64,000 bases of DNA. Source: Agrobacterium tumefaciens (lineage in GTDB: Bacteria > Pseudomonadota > Alphaproteobacteria > Rhizobiales > Rhizobiaceae). Numbering within the stretch: position 1 is the stretch's first letter; each line of letters begins with the position of its first letter. The stretch is from the NCBI RefSeq assembly GCF_005221325.1, contig NZ_CP039889.1, positions 248,001 through 312,000 of the forward strand, in the 5' to 3' direction. This document shows positions 27,114-35,262 of the stretch, one piece after another. The notes below the pieces were generated by a model. The model had not been told where the DNA came from and ran no database searches. It worked only from the letters and a program-made list of their open reading frames with translations. The translations under genes were made by a program, and so were the position numbers.

Positions 27114-30100
27114 TTGGCGATTTATCATCTCAGCACCAAACCTGTCTCGCGCTCATCCGGCCGCAGCGCTGTGGCATCTGCCGCCTATCGTTGCGCGGTT
27201 CTGCTCACCAATCATCGCGATGGCCTTGTGCATGACTTCACCCGCAAAGAGGGTGTCGAGCATAAAGAGATCGTGCTGCCGCAAGGTCTTTCTGCCGACT
27301 GGGCTTTGGATCGTTCGGCTTTGTGGAACGCCGCTGAGTTTGCAGAAAAGCGAAAGGATGCCCGCGTCGCCCGCGAATTCGAAATCGCGCTTCCGCATGA
27401 GCTTTCGGCAGAAGGGCGACTGAAGGCTGCACGCGCCTTTGCCCAGGATCTGGCAAACCGCTATGGCGCGGCCGTGGATTTTGCAATCCATTCGCCAAGT
27501 GAGCATGGTGATATCAGGAACTACCATGCGCATGTGCTGATGACGACGCGAGAAGTTGGCAAAGCCGGCCTTGGCGAGAAAACTCTTCTTGAGCACAAGA
27601 ACACACGGCTGTTGGCAAACGGTATGGCGACAACCGACATGCAGCTCCGCGATATCAGGCAGGCATGGGAAGGCATCGCCATCCGTGCGCTTCAGCGCGA
27701 AGGCCTGGACGTTCGCATCGATCATCGCTCGCATGCCGAGCGCGGTTTTGAGTTGTCGCCGACCGGGCATATGGGCGTGCATGCGTCGCAAATGCGCCAG
27801 CAAGGAATGGCAGTCGAGCGCGGCCGGCTGGATAACGAGGCAGCACGGCGAAATGCCGCGCTGATCGGCGAAAAACCGGAACAGGTTTTGTTGCTGATCA
27901 GCAATGAAAAGAGCGTGTTCGATCGACACGATATTGCCAAAACCTTGCATCGCTACATCAACGATGACGCACAGACGTTCCGAAACGCTTTTGCGGCTGT
28001 CATGGCATCACCAGCGCTTGTGGAGCTTCAGGCTGAGCGCATCGATCCTGAGACAGGCGACGTGTCCAAAGCGCGCTATTCGACGCGGGAGATGATTGAT
28101 CTGGAAGTGGGCATGGCGCGATCGGCGGAACGGTTACATCAGGCGCATTCCCACGGTGTCGATCCGCGCCATATCGAGCGTGCAATGGAAAGGCAGGATC
28201 GCTCTCTTCGGAAAAGCTCTGACGGCACGTTTGCTGCGAGCGATCTGCCAGCAGGATTGTCGGACGAACAGCGTCATGCGATCAAACATATTACGGGGCC
28301 TGAAGGCATCGCGGCCGTGGTCGGGTTTGCTGGTGCTGGGAAGTCCACCATGCTGGCAGCCGCGCGTGCGGCGTGGGAGGCTCAAGGTTATCAGGTCCAT
28401 GGGGCGGCGCTTGCCGGAAAGGCCGCCGAGGGTCTTGAGGAAAGCTCTGGCATCCCGAGCCGCACCCTGGCGTCATGGACTTACAGCTGGGACCATGGCC
28501 GGGATATGATCGGCAGCAGTGACGTGTTCGTCATCGACGAGGCCGGCATGGTCGGGAGCCGGCAGCTCGCCCGGTTCATCGGCGAGGCTGAAGAGCGCGG
28601 TGCAAAGATCGTTCTTGTCGGCGACCATGAGCAGTTGCAGGCGATCGGGGCCGGTGCACCCTTCAGGGCGATTGCCGAGCAGATCGGCCATGTCGAACTT
28701 TCCGACATTCGCCGCCAGCGTCATGATTGGCAGAGACAGGCATCGGTTGCCTTTGCGACCCACAAGACGGCCGAGGGTCTGGCCGCCTACCGCGAACACG
28801 GCGACATCCACTTTGCAGAAAGCCGCGACGCAGCGATGGCAGAGATCGTGCATGATTATGTTGCCGATAGTGAGAAGCGTGCCGATGGCACCCGGATTGC
28901 CATGGCGCATCGCCGAGCCGATGTGCGCGCCCTCAATGCCGCCATCCGTGGCGAACTTCAGCGCAGCCATTTGCTGGAGCACAGCCACGGGCTGGGCGAC
29001 GGTGCGGACCGTGGGGATGGAGAGGCCGGTCGCGAACTAACCTTCCAGACCAATAACGGCAAACGCGCCTTCGGCCCCGGTGACCGGATCATCTTCCTCG
29101 AAAACAACCGCGACCTCGGCGTCAAAAACGGCATGCTTGGCGCCGTCGAGCATGTGGAACCAAACAAGATCCTCGCCCGGCTCGATGGTCGAGGTGGCGA
29201 AAGTGTCAGCATTCCAACAGACAGCTACCAGGCGATCGATCACGGCTATGCGACGACGATCCATAAAAACCAGGGAGCGACGGTCGATCGCGCCTTTGTG
29301 CTGGCGTCCAGCACCATGGACCGGCATCTGACCTATGTCGCCATGACAAGGCATCGCGACAGCGTGCAGCTCTATGCAGACATCCAGGAGTTCACCAAGG
29401 CGGGCCGGCTGGTTGATCACGGCGTTGCGCCCTACGAGCATAACCGCCAGGCGCGAGAAAACTATTTTGTGACGCTGGAGGATGACAAGGGCGAGCGGCG
29501 CACGGTGTGGGGTGTTGATCTCAAGCGGGCCATGCAGGAGGCCTCGCCAAAGATCGGGGACAGGATTGGCCTTCAGCATAAAGGGGCCACGCCTGTGACG
29601 CTTCCGGACGGTACGCAGGCCGAGCGCAATGCGTGGCGTGTCGTCAAGGGTGATGAACTGGCCTACCAGAAGCTGACAAGCCGCCTGTCGCGTTCCGGCG
29701 CGAAGGAAACCACGCTGGATTACATCAGCGACTTTGCCGAGCGGCGCGGGATCGCAAGCGACCCGTGGGTCGGGCAAGAGTTTGGGGTGAGAAGCGAGAT
29801 CGAACTTGCTTCCCGCCGACGTGGCGACCAAGAACTTTCATCCGCGTCGGCACATCTGCAACGGGAGCAGCAGGATCGGCCATCAGAGCGTCAGCAGGTT
29901 CACGAGGAACGTGCCGGCGATCTGGCCGGCCCTGTTCGCCAGCACGATCCGCTCCATGATCTCGCACCAAAAATCGATGACGGTCGGCGCGACGACCGGA
30001 TAGAGGACAATAAAGGATATCGCCGCATCCGGTGGTCCGATCTCATGTCGCAAGAGGACGCCGTCCCTGCCCAAACAGAAACTGCCGGCCAGCAATCGTC

Positions 30101-30869
30101 GCTGGAACCCGGTAAGCCCGGTCCGCTGGTGCCAGCGATTACGCGCTACGACCGCAGCATCGAACAAATAGCCCGGGAAAGGGCGGCGTCCGTCATCGAT
30201 CAGAGGTTCGATACGGTTGAGTCAGTTGCGCGGCACGTGTTCCGTGACCCGGTCGAGGTCACCGCGAGACTGCGCACCGCGATGACCGAGAAGGACGGCA
30301 ACGGAAAAATCATGGCAAAGGCCATGGCCGAGCAGCCAGAGCGCTTCGGAGAGCTACGCGGCAAGTCGGGCCTGTTCGGGAACAACAAGGAACGGAAAGA
30401 GGCGCTGCAATATGCCAGGTCTCTCTCTGCCCATATCGGCTATATCTCCGAGGCGTGGGAGCGCCGTCTGGGCGAAGAGCGCGCGAGCGAACAATGGCAG
30501 CGCGAAAAGCGTGATGTGATCGAGGTCCCTGGCCTGACCTCGCGCAGCGCCGAAATCCTTGCCAAAGTGGAGAAGATGCCGGTCGAGAGACGAAGCAAGT
30601 TCATGACAGAGCTGCGATCGTCACTTGAGGGCCGAGCCGCGCTCGATGAGGCCAAGGTCGTGGCCGAAGCACTCACGCGGCGGTTTGGTAGTTCCGATCC
30701 TCGCAGGTTTGCAGAGGAGCTGGAGACACGTCCGGAGCTCGCAAAGCAGGCCGAGCAGATCCAGACAATCGCCCGCGTGGTGCATCGTACACGCCATGCT
30801 GAACTCAGCCATGACCATACGCTGAGACGGCAGCTTGCACGGTCTCAGGGGCTCGGACTGAGTCGATAG
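27114..30869 (+). CDS. traA: Conjugative relaxase-helicase TraA (MobA/MobL type)
   Basis: TraA nicks oriT and unwinds the transferred strand. The true start is most likely TTG 27114 (preceded by GGAG), giving MAIYHLSTKPVSRSSGRSAV, the MobA/MobL N-terminus; the frame upstream to 26898 crosses oriT. The product has 1251 residues. The relaxase domain (1 to about 220) has catalytic-site residues around Tyr25 and the histidine cluster HGDIRNYHAH at 131-140. The TraA-type helicase has GFAGAGKSTML (Walker A, about 405), VFVIDEAGMVG and LVGDHEQLQAIG, plus the late motif GYATTIHKNQGATVDRAFV. The C-terminus ends QGLGLSR. The partner genes traF, traB and traH of Ti plasmids do not follow; an IS end does. 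Confidence 0.93.
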   Translation: MAIYHLSTKPVSRSSGRSAVASAAYRCAVLLTNHRDGLVHDFTRKEGVEHKEIVLPQGLSADWALDRSALWNAAEFAEKRKDARVAREFEIALPHELSAEGRLKAARAFAQDLANRYGAAVDFAIHSPSEHGDIRNYHAHVLMTTREVGKAGLGEKTLLEHKNTRLLANGMATTDMQLRDIRQAWEGIAIRALQREGLDVRIDHRSHAERGFELSPTGHMGVHASQMRQQGMAVERGRLDNEAARRNAALIGEKPEQVLLLISNEKSVFDRHDIAKTLHRYINDDAQTFRNAFAAVMASPALVELQAERIDPETGDVSKARYSTREMIDLEVGMARSAERLHQAHSHGVDPRHIERAMERQDRSLRKSSDGTFAASDLPAGLSDEQRHAIKHITGPEGIAAVVGFAGAGKSTMLAAARAAWEAQGYQVHGAALAGKAAEGLEESSGIPSRTLASWTYSWDHGRDMIGSSDVFVIDEAGMVGSRQLARFIGEAEERGAKIVLVGDHEQLQAIGAGAPFRAIAEQIGHVELSDIRRQRHDWQRQASVAFATHKTAEGLAAYREHGDIHFAESRDAAMAEIVHDYVADSEKRADGTRIAMAHRRADVRALNAAIRGELQRSHLLEHSHGLGDGADRGDGEAGRELTFQTNNGKRAFGPGDRIIFLENNRDLGVKNGMLGAVEHVEPNKILARLDGRGGESVSIPTDSYQAIDHGYATTIHKNQGATVDRAFVLASSTMDRHLTYVAMTRHRDSVQLYADIQEFTKAGRLVDHGVAPYEHNRQARENYFVTLEDDKGERRTVWGVDLKRAMQEASPKIGDRIGLQHKGATPVTLPDGTQAERNAWRVVKGDELAYQKLTSRLSRSGAKETTLDYISDFAERRGIASDPWVGQEFGVRSEIELASRRRGDQELSSASAHLQREQQDRPSERQQVHEERAGDLAGPVRQHDPLHDLAPKIDDGRRDDRIEDNKGYRRIRWSDLMSQEDAVPAQTETAGQQSSLEPGKPGPLVPAITRYDRSIEQIARERAASVIDQRFDTVESVARHVFRDPVEVTARLRTAMTEKDGNGKIMAKAMAEQPERFGELRGKSGLFGNNKERKEALQYARSLSAHIGYISEAWERRLGEERASEQWQREKRDVIEVPGLTSRSAEILAKVEKMPVERRSKFMTELRSSLEGRAALDEAKVVAEALTRRFGSSDPRRFAEELETRPELAKQAEQIQTIARVVHRTRHAELSHDHTLRRQLARSQGLGLSR

Positions 30870-30870
30870 G

Positions 30871-30915
30871 CCGGAGACTCTGCCATCTGCTGGTCCAGAA
30901 GCTTGGGGCGGTTCA
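30871..30915 (+). repeat. Relic right end of an IS407-type element
   Basis: The 45 bases beginning CCGGAGACTC and ending TGGGGCGGTTCA match the right terminus of the element at 8767-8812 at roughly four positions in five. This includes the exact block GCTGGTCCAGAA and the terminal GGGGCGGTTCA. No transposase ORF of that type is present here. The relic begins one base after the traA stop codon, in the same orientation as the complete copy 22 kb away, and marks an old insertion or deletion at the 3' border of traA. Confidence 0.75.
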
Positions 30916-31148
30916 GCGCCGACAGCACGGAGGCCGACTTCCTGCTCCTCGGTCCAAGTGTTTCCATATTGGTTTAAATGGGACTAAATCTCCGATGGTT
31001 TTTACTACAATGATTTAATCTCTTTGATTAGGCTTAAAAATTCGGTTTCACTTAGTTGAAACTCTGGCCCCTCCTCCATTGCCATTAATGTGAGGATTAT
31101 GCCGTCCATTTTCGGTGTGGAGTGCCCCCGTTTCGCCGGACATGTCGG

Positions 31149-31976
31149 CTAGATTGATTTAGCCCTGATGAACTGCCGAGGGGAAGCCATCTTGAGAGCG
31201 GAATGGGGATGGATTTCATTGTAGTCCTCGATCCATCCGTCGATGAGACGGAGCGCCGTTTCGGCGTCCGGTAGTGCCGAGATGCGGACGTAATCTCGCT
31301 TCAGGGTTTTGACGAAAGCTTCTGACATTCCGTTCGACTGCGGACTGGCCACCGGCGTGAAGCAGGGCGTCAGGTTGAGCGCCTGGGCGAACAGCTTCGT
31401 ATCCCTCGCGGTGTAAGCCGACCCATTGTCCGACAGATGTTCGATTGGATGTGGGGCTCTGGTTCCGTTGAAGCGTTTCTCGACCGCCTCCAGCATCATA
31501 TCGCGCACGTCCGAGCCGGAGATGCCCGCATTGGCAACTGCCGTCCAGGCAATGATCTCGCGGTCGAAGGCGTCGATAATGAAGGCGAGACGAATGACCT
31601 CACCATTCCAGCAAGTGAACTCCAGACCGTCGGAGCACCAGCGCAGGTTTGAGCGCATGACCATGACCTTGCCGTCATGGATGCGGCCCTTGCGAACGGC
31701 CGTATGCTTCTCCAGCAACATGGCGTGGTTGCCCATGATGCGGTGAACCCGTTTGGCGTTGACGACAGGCTTATCGGCGGCTCGCCTTTCGCGATTGAGG
31801 AGCGCGGCGATCCGCCGATAGCCGTAGGTCGGCCTTTGATCCACCAGCCTGCGAATGGCGGGCAGAAGCTCCGCATCCTCGGCCTTGTGGTAGGCTCCGC
31901 GCGGCTTTGATTTGCCTTTCAGCCGCTCGATGAGGTTGGAACGGGAGACGCCTAGCGTGTCTGCGACGGCCTTCAT
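31149..31976 (-). CDS. IS2-group transposase OrfB (DDE integrase core)
   Basis: The 275-residue frame begins MKAVADTLGVSRSNLIERLK (helix-turn-helix). It contains QRPTYGYRRIAALLNRE, RVHRIMGNHAML, and the DDE region: WCSDGLEFTCW, AFIIDAFDREIIAW, HLSDNGSAYTA and SNGMSEAFVKTLKRDYV, ending HPHSALKMASPRQF. The residues of the catalytic triad are in place. Expression of active transposase would need a -1 shift from OrfA, giving an OrfAB fusion. No lesion is seen. Confidence 0.93.
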   Translation of the reverse strand: MKAVADTLGVSRSNLIERLKGKSKPRGAYHKAEDAELLPAIRRLVDQRPTYGYRRIAALLNRERRAADKPVVNAKRVHRIMGNHAMLLEKHTAVRKGRIHDGKVMVMRSNLRWCSDGLEFTCWNGEVIRLAFIIDAFDREIIAWTAVANAGISGSDVRDMMLEAVEKRFNGTRAPHPIEHLSDNGSAYTARDTKLFAQALNLTPCFTPVASPQSNGMSEAFVKTLKRDYVRISALPDAETALRLIDGWIEDYNEIHPHSALKMASPRQFIRAKSI

Positions 31977-32362
31977 CGCGAACCGTCCTTCGGCAACAAG
32001 ATCGGCCGCGATATCCGTTTTTTTGAGTCCGCTTTGGAAAGGGCTTCGCGGAGGATTTCGACCTCCATCGTCTTGCGACCGAGCATGCGCTCCAACTCCC
32101 GGACGCGATCCTCCAGTTTCTTCACTTCCGAATTCCCGACAACCGGCTCGTCAGAATCCACGGCTGCAGCACCTCCCTCGCTCAAGAGCCTGCGCCACCG
32201 ATAAAGCAAATTGGGCGCGACGCCATGACGGCGAGCGGTCGAAGATACCGTCTCGCCGGGTTCGAAACTCTGCTCAATGATTGTCAGCTTTTGCTCGGTT
32301 GTCCACCGCCTGCGGCGAACATCACCCGTCAGCAATTCAACGTGTCGATACTCGTTAGACAT
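31973..32362 (-). CDS. IS2-group transposase OrfA
   Basis: The 129-residue product starts MSNEYRHVELLTGDVRRRRW and has the helix-turn-helix TVSSTARRHGVAPNLLYRWRRL at about residues 38-59. A leucine-rich dimerisation helix (VKKLEDRVRELERMLGRKTM) follows. It binds the element ends and is the N-terminal part of the OrfAB transposase. It ends by ATGA overlap with OrfB, downstream of the slippery run at 32018-32024. Confidence 0.92.
   Translation of the reverse strand: MSNEYRHVELLTGDVRRRRWTTEQKLTIIEQSFEPGETVSSTARRHGVAPNLLYRWRRLLSEGGAAAVDSDEPVVGNSEVKKLEDRVRELERMLGRKTMEVEILREALSKADSKKRISRPILLPKDGSR
32018..32024 (-). promoter_or_regulatory. A7 slippery run for programmed -1 frameshift in the IS
   Basis: On the coding (minus) strand OrfA reads TCA AAA AAA CGG. 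Slipping back one base on the A7 run turns the following codons into ACG GAT ATC GCG and joins OrfA to the OrfB frame without a stop (SKKTDIAADLVAEGRFAMKA). This is the standard way IS3-family elements make their transposase. Confidence 0.8.
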
Positions 32363-32557
32363 AAGCCTGTCCTCAAGCCTGTGCTTGAGCCTTTCTGCTT
32401 ATGCCGACTGTCCGGTCGAAATGGGGGGCAGTTCACGGTGTAAGTTCCAAGCCATGTTGCTGATAAATGCGGGTTGCTAGTCTCGAAACTCTCGTCGGAT
32501 TGAAACCACCGAGCAGTTCCCTCTCAAACATTACAGCTAATTCGCCAGGTGCCAGTG

Positions 32558-33360
32558 TCATTTCCATCCTTCCAGTTCTGCCCCCGTTGGAGGATAATGT
32601 TGTGCGTTTACCGGTCTCCCATCAATGCTCTTGGGATGAACTCGAATGACTTTCCCTGAATGATCGTAGCTTTCCATCCACTGCCTTGTTGAGCCTGTGG
32701 AGGGATTGTACTCCGTGACAAACGATGCACCGCGCGTGGGGCCGTCAGTTCGCGCTTGAACTTCCTGCGTATAGTAACGAACTCTACCATCAGGCGCGTT
32801 TTTGTGACGACAGCTGACTGTTGTGCTTTCTGCAAGCCTGACAATTTAGCCTTCAGCGCAGCCTGGGCATTTGCGTTGCTTGCAGCGGATGTACCTGATG
32901 TCGTGCCGTTTTGGTTATTTGTAGCCTCACCAGAGGTTTGACCAGCGTTGCCCTTCGGTCCCGTAGCTCCAATCTTTTCAGCAATGCCAAATGTGAGAAC
33001 AGCGATGGCTGCGTTGACAATTGACTGATTAACAAAACCCTTGAGAGCCGCCTGGACGGAATCCGGGTATCGCGTCAGCAACTCGATGGTCCGAAGACGT
33101 TCTGCATAGACGACTGCGGCGAGATCCTGATTCGACAAGCCACCAAACGCGCCATTGACCAACCGCATTTCCAAATCGGCATAGCCGCCCGCAACCATGG
33201 ATGAGGGGTCCATGGGGTTGGCAGGGTCACGCAGATACTCGACGGCTTTCAGCGTATCAGTGATGGCGGCAACGCAGGCCGGACTTGTTCGGTTAGCGTT
33301 GCAGGCAATGCTTGGCCCTCCGCTGGCGTTATGCGTTGTCAATGGCCGCCTGAGCGTCAT
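32558..33360 (-). pseudogene. C-terminal fragment of a polymorphic (CDI/FHA-like) toxin, frameshifted
   Basis: The fragment begins within a larger lost protein: from 33360 it reads ...AVEYLRDPANPMDPSSMV..., VNAAIAVLTFGIAEKIG, then a low-complexity Asn/Ser/Thr/Gly/Ala linker and LKAKLSGLQKAQQSAVVTK. At an A5 run (plus-strand T run 32799-32803) one base seems missing. In the next frame the protein continues NAPDGRVRYYTQEVQARTDG, ASFVTEYNPSTGSTRQWMES, YDHSGKVIRVHPKSIDG and QHYPPTGAELEGWK to the TGA at 32558-32560. The compact, basic, aromatic-rich C-terminal domain behind a flexible linker, with a small overlapping gene after it, is the layout of contact-dependent polymorphic toxins. The toxic activity is unknown. 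The 5' part has been lost; the fragment abuts the DHFR-like gene. Confidence 0.68.
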
Positions 33361-33884
33361 GAAAAGCGGTAATGCAATCTCACGCAGCCCTTTTCGATTG
33401 CTGTTGCACTGATTAGCGTCGGGCTTGCCCGGTAACCGGTCAGAGGAAAGAGAGGCCGGCCGGAGCCGAGGATTTCGGGGATGACGTAAATCTCGATTTC
33501 ATCCAGTGCGCCACGCTCCAGAAAGGCCATCTGCAGCTTTCCACCGCCCAGCATCCAGACATCGCCGTCATCGAGAGCGCGCAATTCCCTGATCAACGAG
33601 TCCACGTCGCTCCGCACCTCCAGAGCTCCCTTGGGCGCCTCGATCGGCCGCGACGTGACGACGATGACGCGCTGATCTCCATAGGCCCAGGGCGACGGTT
33701 CACTGGCGATGAAATCATAGGTCGCCCGCCCCATGACCACGGTTCGAATTTCCTTCAGGAACAACCGGTAATCGTGTTCGCCGAGGTCCATATCGTCATA
33801 TTTGAAGAGCCAGTCGAGAGAGCCGTCTCCAGAAACGATCCGCCCGTCCAGGCTCGCCGCGATATATCCGCGAATGACCGCCAT
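33357..33884 (-). CDS. Dihydrofolate-reductase-family protein (RibD C-terminal type)
   Basis: The 175-residue product begins MAVIRGYIAASLDGRIVSGD and has FLKEIRTVVMGRATYDFI, QRVIVVTSRPI, VWMLGGGKLQMAFLE and EIEIYVIPEILGSGRPLFP. This is the NADPH-binding fold shared by the RibD reductase domain and small DHFR-like proteins of the YyaP/YwjB kind. It probably reduces a small substrate in the cytoplasm; the substrate is unknown. It is divergent from a TetR regulator with only 45 bases between, so it is likely that regulator's target. Its stop overlaps the first ATG of the toxin fragment by chance of the junction. Confidence 0.88.
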   Translation of the reverse strand: MAVIRGYIAASLDGRIVSGDGSLDWLFKYDDMDLGEHDYRLFLKEIRTVVMGRATYDFIASEPSPWAYGDQRVIVVTSRPIEAPKGALEVRSDVDSLIRELRALDDGDVWMLGGGKLQMAFLERGALDEIEIYVIPEILGSGRPLFPLTGYRASPTLISATAIEKGCVRLHYRFS

Positions 33885-33907
33885 ATCATCCTCCTTGATT
33901 TATAAAT

Positions 33908-33929
33908 GAATATATGTTTATATATTTTC
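33908..33929. promoter_or_regulatory. AT-rich dyad between DHFR-like and TetR genes
   Basis: GAATATAT-GTTT-ATATATTTTC forms an imperfect dyad centred on GTTT, immediately before the preferred TetR start at 33930 and 24 bases before the divergent gene. This is the expected place for an autoregulatory operator, and an ATG at 33906 upstream of it would turn the dyad into coding sequence. Operator function is inferred. Confidence 0.5.
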
Positions 33930-34499
33930 ATGCCAAGACACAAGTCGATTTCAGATGATCAGGTGCTGGATGCCCTGCTGCCCCTCATGTTGCAGACAGG
34001 CCCTGATGGGCTGACTTTTGCCGCAGCCGCAAAGGCCTGCGGCTTATCTGCGGCAACCCTGGTGCAGCGTTACGGCAAACGCGAAGACCTTGTCGAAACC
34101 GTGCTTCTGCGCGCCTGGGACAGACTGCAGGCGGAAACGGAGAGGGCCGATGAGGAGGAACCGTTGACGCCGCTGGGCGCCATATCCCTTCTCATACGCC
34201 TCATGCCGCCTCAATCCGCAGAACAGAACGCCAGTGACGGGCTGCTGCTGCTCAGGGAAGATATTCGCAATCCGAAGCTGCGGGCGAGAGGAGCCCTCTG
34301 GGGACACACCCTCGCCCACGCGCTTGGCCGCCGCCTTGCCAGCGACAAGGAGAGAGCGGAGCGGCTCGGGTGGCAGATGGCCGCCGTGTGGCAAGGCGCA
34401 CATACATGCTGGGCGTTCGTCCGCGGGGAAGATGCGGGCTCTGCAATACGGAGGGCCCTCGAAGAATGGGTCGCCATGCTGAACATCGACGAGCCGTAA
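33930..34499 (+). CDS. TetR-family transcriptional regulator
   Basis: From ATG 33930 (MPRHKSISDDQVLDALLPLM) the product has 189 residues. The N-terminal helix-turn-helix is TFAAAAKACGLSAATLVQRYGKREDLVETVL at about residues 28-58. A helical ligand-binding half follows. It probably represses the divergent reductase gene and itself through the AT-rich dyad in the 45-base gap. The in-frame ATG at 33906 would add eight residues encoded by the operator and is not preferred. The inducer is unknown. Confidence 0.85.
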   Translation: MPRHKSISDDQVLDALLPLMLQTGPDGLTFAAAAKACGLSAATLVQRYGKREDLVETVLLRAWDRLQAETERADEEEPLTPLGAISLLIRLMPPQSAEQNASDGLLLLREDIRNPKLRARGALWGHTLAHALGRRLASDKERAERLGWQMAAVWQGAHTCWAFVRGEDAGSAIRRALEEWVAMLNIDEP

Positions 34500-34564
34500 T
34501 CCGCGCCATCGGGGTGCATATTTTATAAGCCCGCAGGGCAATGGATTCATCCCCCAAAAACCGC

Positions 34565-34595
34565 TTGACCTCAACCGTGATTGAGGTCCTAGAAG
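34565..34595 (+). promoter_or_regulatory. SoxR-type promoter and operator of the sod operon
   Basis: A -35 TTGACC (34565-34570) and -10 TAGAAG (34590-34595) are separated by 19 bases, the overlong spacer typical of MerR/SoxR-activated promoters. Between them lies the dyad CCTCAACCGTGATTGAGG (34569-34586), whose arms CCTCAA and TTGAGG are identical to those of the E. coli soxS SoxR box. It lies 77 bases before sodB. SoxR control of the second Fe-SOD gene is known in Agrobacterium, which agrees. Confidence 0.85.
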
Positions 34596-34662
34596 TATTG
34601 TCACCTTGTTTTCGCAAGGCTCTTTCCATGCTCTTGAGCGAACAGTTGACAAAGGATACCCC

Positions 34663-35262
34663 ATGGCTTTCCAGCTTCCCGACCTCCCCTATGCCCATGA
34701 TGCGCTCGCCCCTTCGGGCATGTCCGAGGAGACGCTGAAGTTCCATCACGATCTCCATCACAAGGCCTATGTCGACAATCTCAACAAGGCGATCACGGGC
34801 ACGGAATGGGAAAAAAGCAGTCTCGAGGACATCGTGCGCGGCACCTATGAAAAAGGTGCGGTCGCGCAGTCCGGCATATTCAACAATGCCTCCCAGCACT
34901 GGAACCACAATCTCTTCTGGGAGATCATGGGGCCACAAAAACACACGATACCCGGACCGCTGGAAGATGCACTGACGCAGTCTTTCGGCTCGGTGGCGCT
35001 GTTCAAGCAGAATTTCGCCCTCGCCGGCGCCTCGCAATTCGGCTCGGGCTGGGCGTGGCTGGTGGTGGATACTGATGGTGCGCTGAAGATCACCCGCACG
35101 GAAAACGGCGTCAACCCGCTGTGCTTCGGGCAGAATGCGCTCCTTGGCTGCGATGTGTGGGAACACAGCTACTACATCGATTTCCGGAACAAGCGTCCGG
35201 CCTATATCGAAAACTTCCTCGACAATCTGGTGAACTGGCAGGCAGTCGCCGCCCGTCTCTGA
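34663..35262 (+). CDS. sodB: Superoxide dismutase, Fe/Mn type (SodB-like)
   Basis: The enzyme converts superoxide to hydrogen peroxide and oxygen. Read from ATG 34663 (MAFQLPDLPYAHDALAPSGM) it has 199 residues, the usual length, with no signal peptide, so it is cytoplasmic. Metal ligands are His28 in LKFHHDLHHKAY, the His in NNASQHWNHNLFW near 80, and Asp and His in CDVWEHSYYIDF near 163-167. The in-frame ATG at 34606 lies in the leader and is rejected. The gene heads a three-gene operon with a ferredoxin and a flavin reductase under a SoxR-type promoter, so it should respond to redox-cycling drugs. Confidence 0.95.
   Translation: MAFQLPDLPYAHDALAPSGMSEETLKFHHDLHHKAYVDNLNKAITGTEWEKSSLEDIVRGTYEKGAVAQSGIFNNASQHWNHNLFWEIMGPQKHTIPGPLEDALTQSFGSVALFKQNFALAGASQFGSGWAWLVVDTDGALKITRTENGVNPLCFGQNALLGCDVWEHSYYIDFRNKRPAYIENFLDNLVNWQAVAARL

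Larger units (their letters stand above)
31118..32435 (-). mobile_element. Apparently intact IS3-family, IS2-group element with target duplication
   Basis: The element is 1318 bp. Its ends read inward TGGAGTGCCCCCGTTTC and TGAACTGCCCCCCATTTC, both continuing to a CCGGACA block, and resemble the published IS2 termini (TGGATTTGCCCC). CGGTG stands directly outside both ends (31113-31117 and 32436-32440), a perfect 5-bp target duplication as expected for this group. OrfA (32362-31973) and OrfB (31976-31149) are uninterrupted and overlap through an A7 slippery run. The insertion is recent compared with the decayed IS copies elsewhere in the window. It disrupts the small gene overlapping the toxin stop. 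Confidence 0.92.
31005..32561 (-). pseudogene. Immunity-like small gene split by an IS2-group element
   Basis: From ATG 32561, overlapping the toxin stop by ATGA, 42 codons (MTLAPGELAVMFERELLGGF, then NPTRVSRLATRIYQQHGLEL and TP) run exactly to the edge of the insertion sequence. After removing the element and one copy of its 5-bp target duplication, the frame continues on the far side from 31112 (KMDGIILTLMAMEEG, then PEFQLSETEFLSLIKEIKSL) to TAG at 31005-31007. The rejoined protein is 77 residues, acidic toward its end, with no stop. Size, acidity and overlap with a toxin C-terminus are typical of polymorphic-toxin immunity genes. I do not recognise the family, so the immunity role is inference from position. 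Confidence 0.72.
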
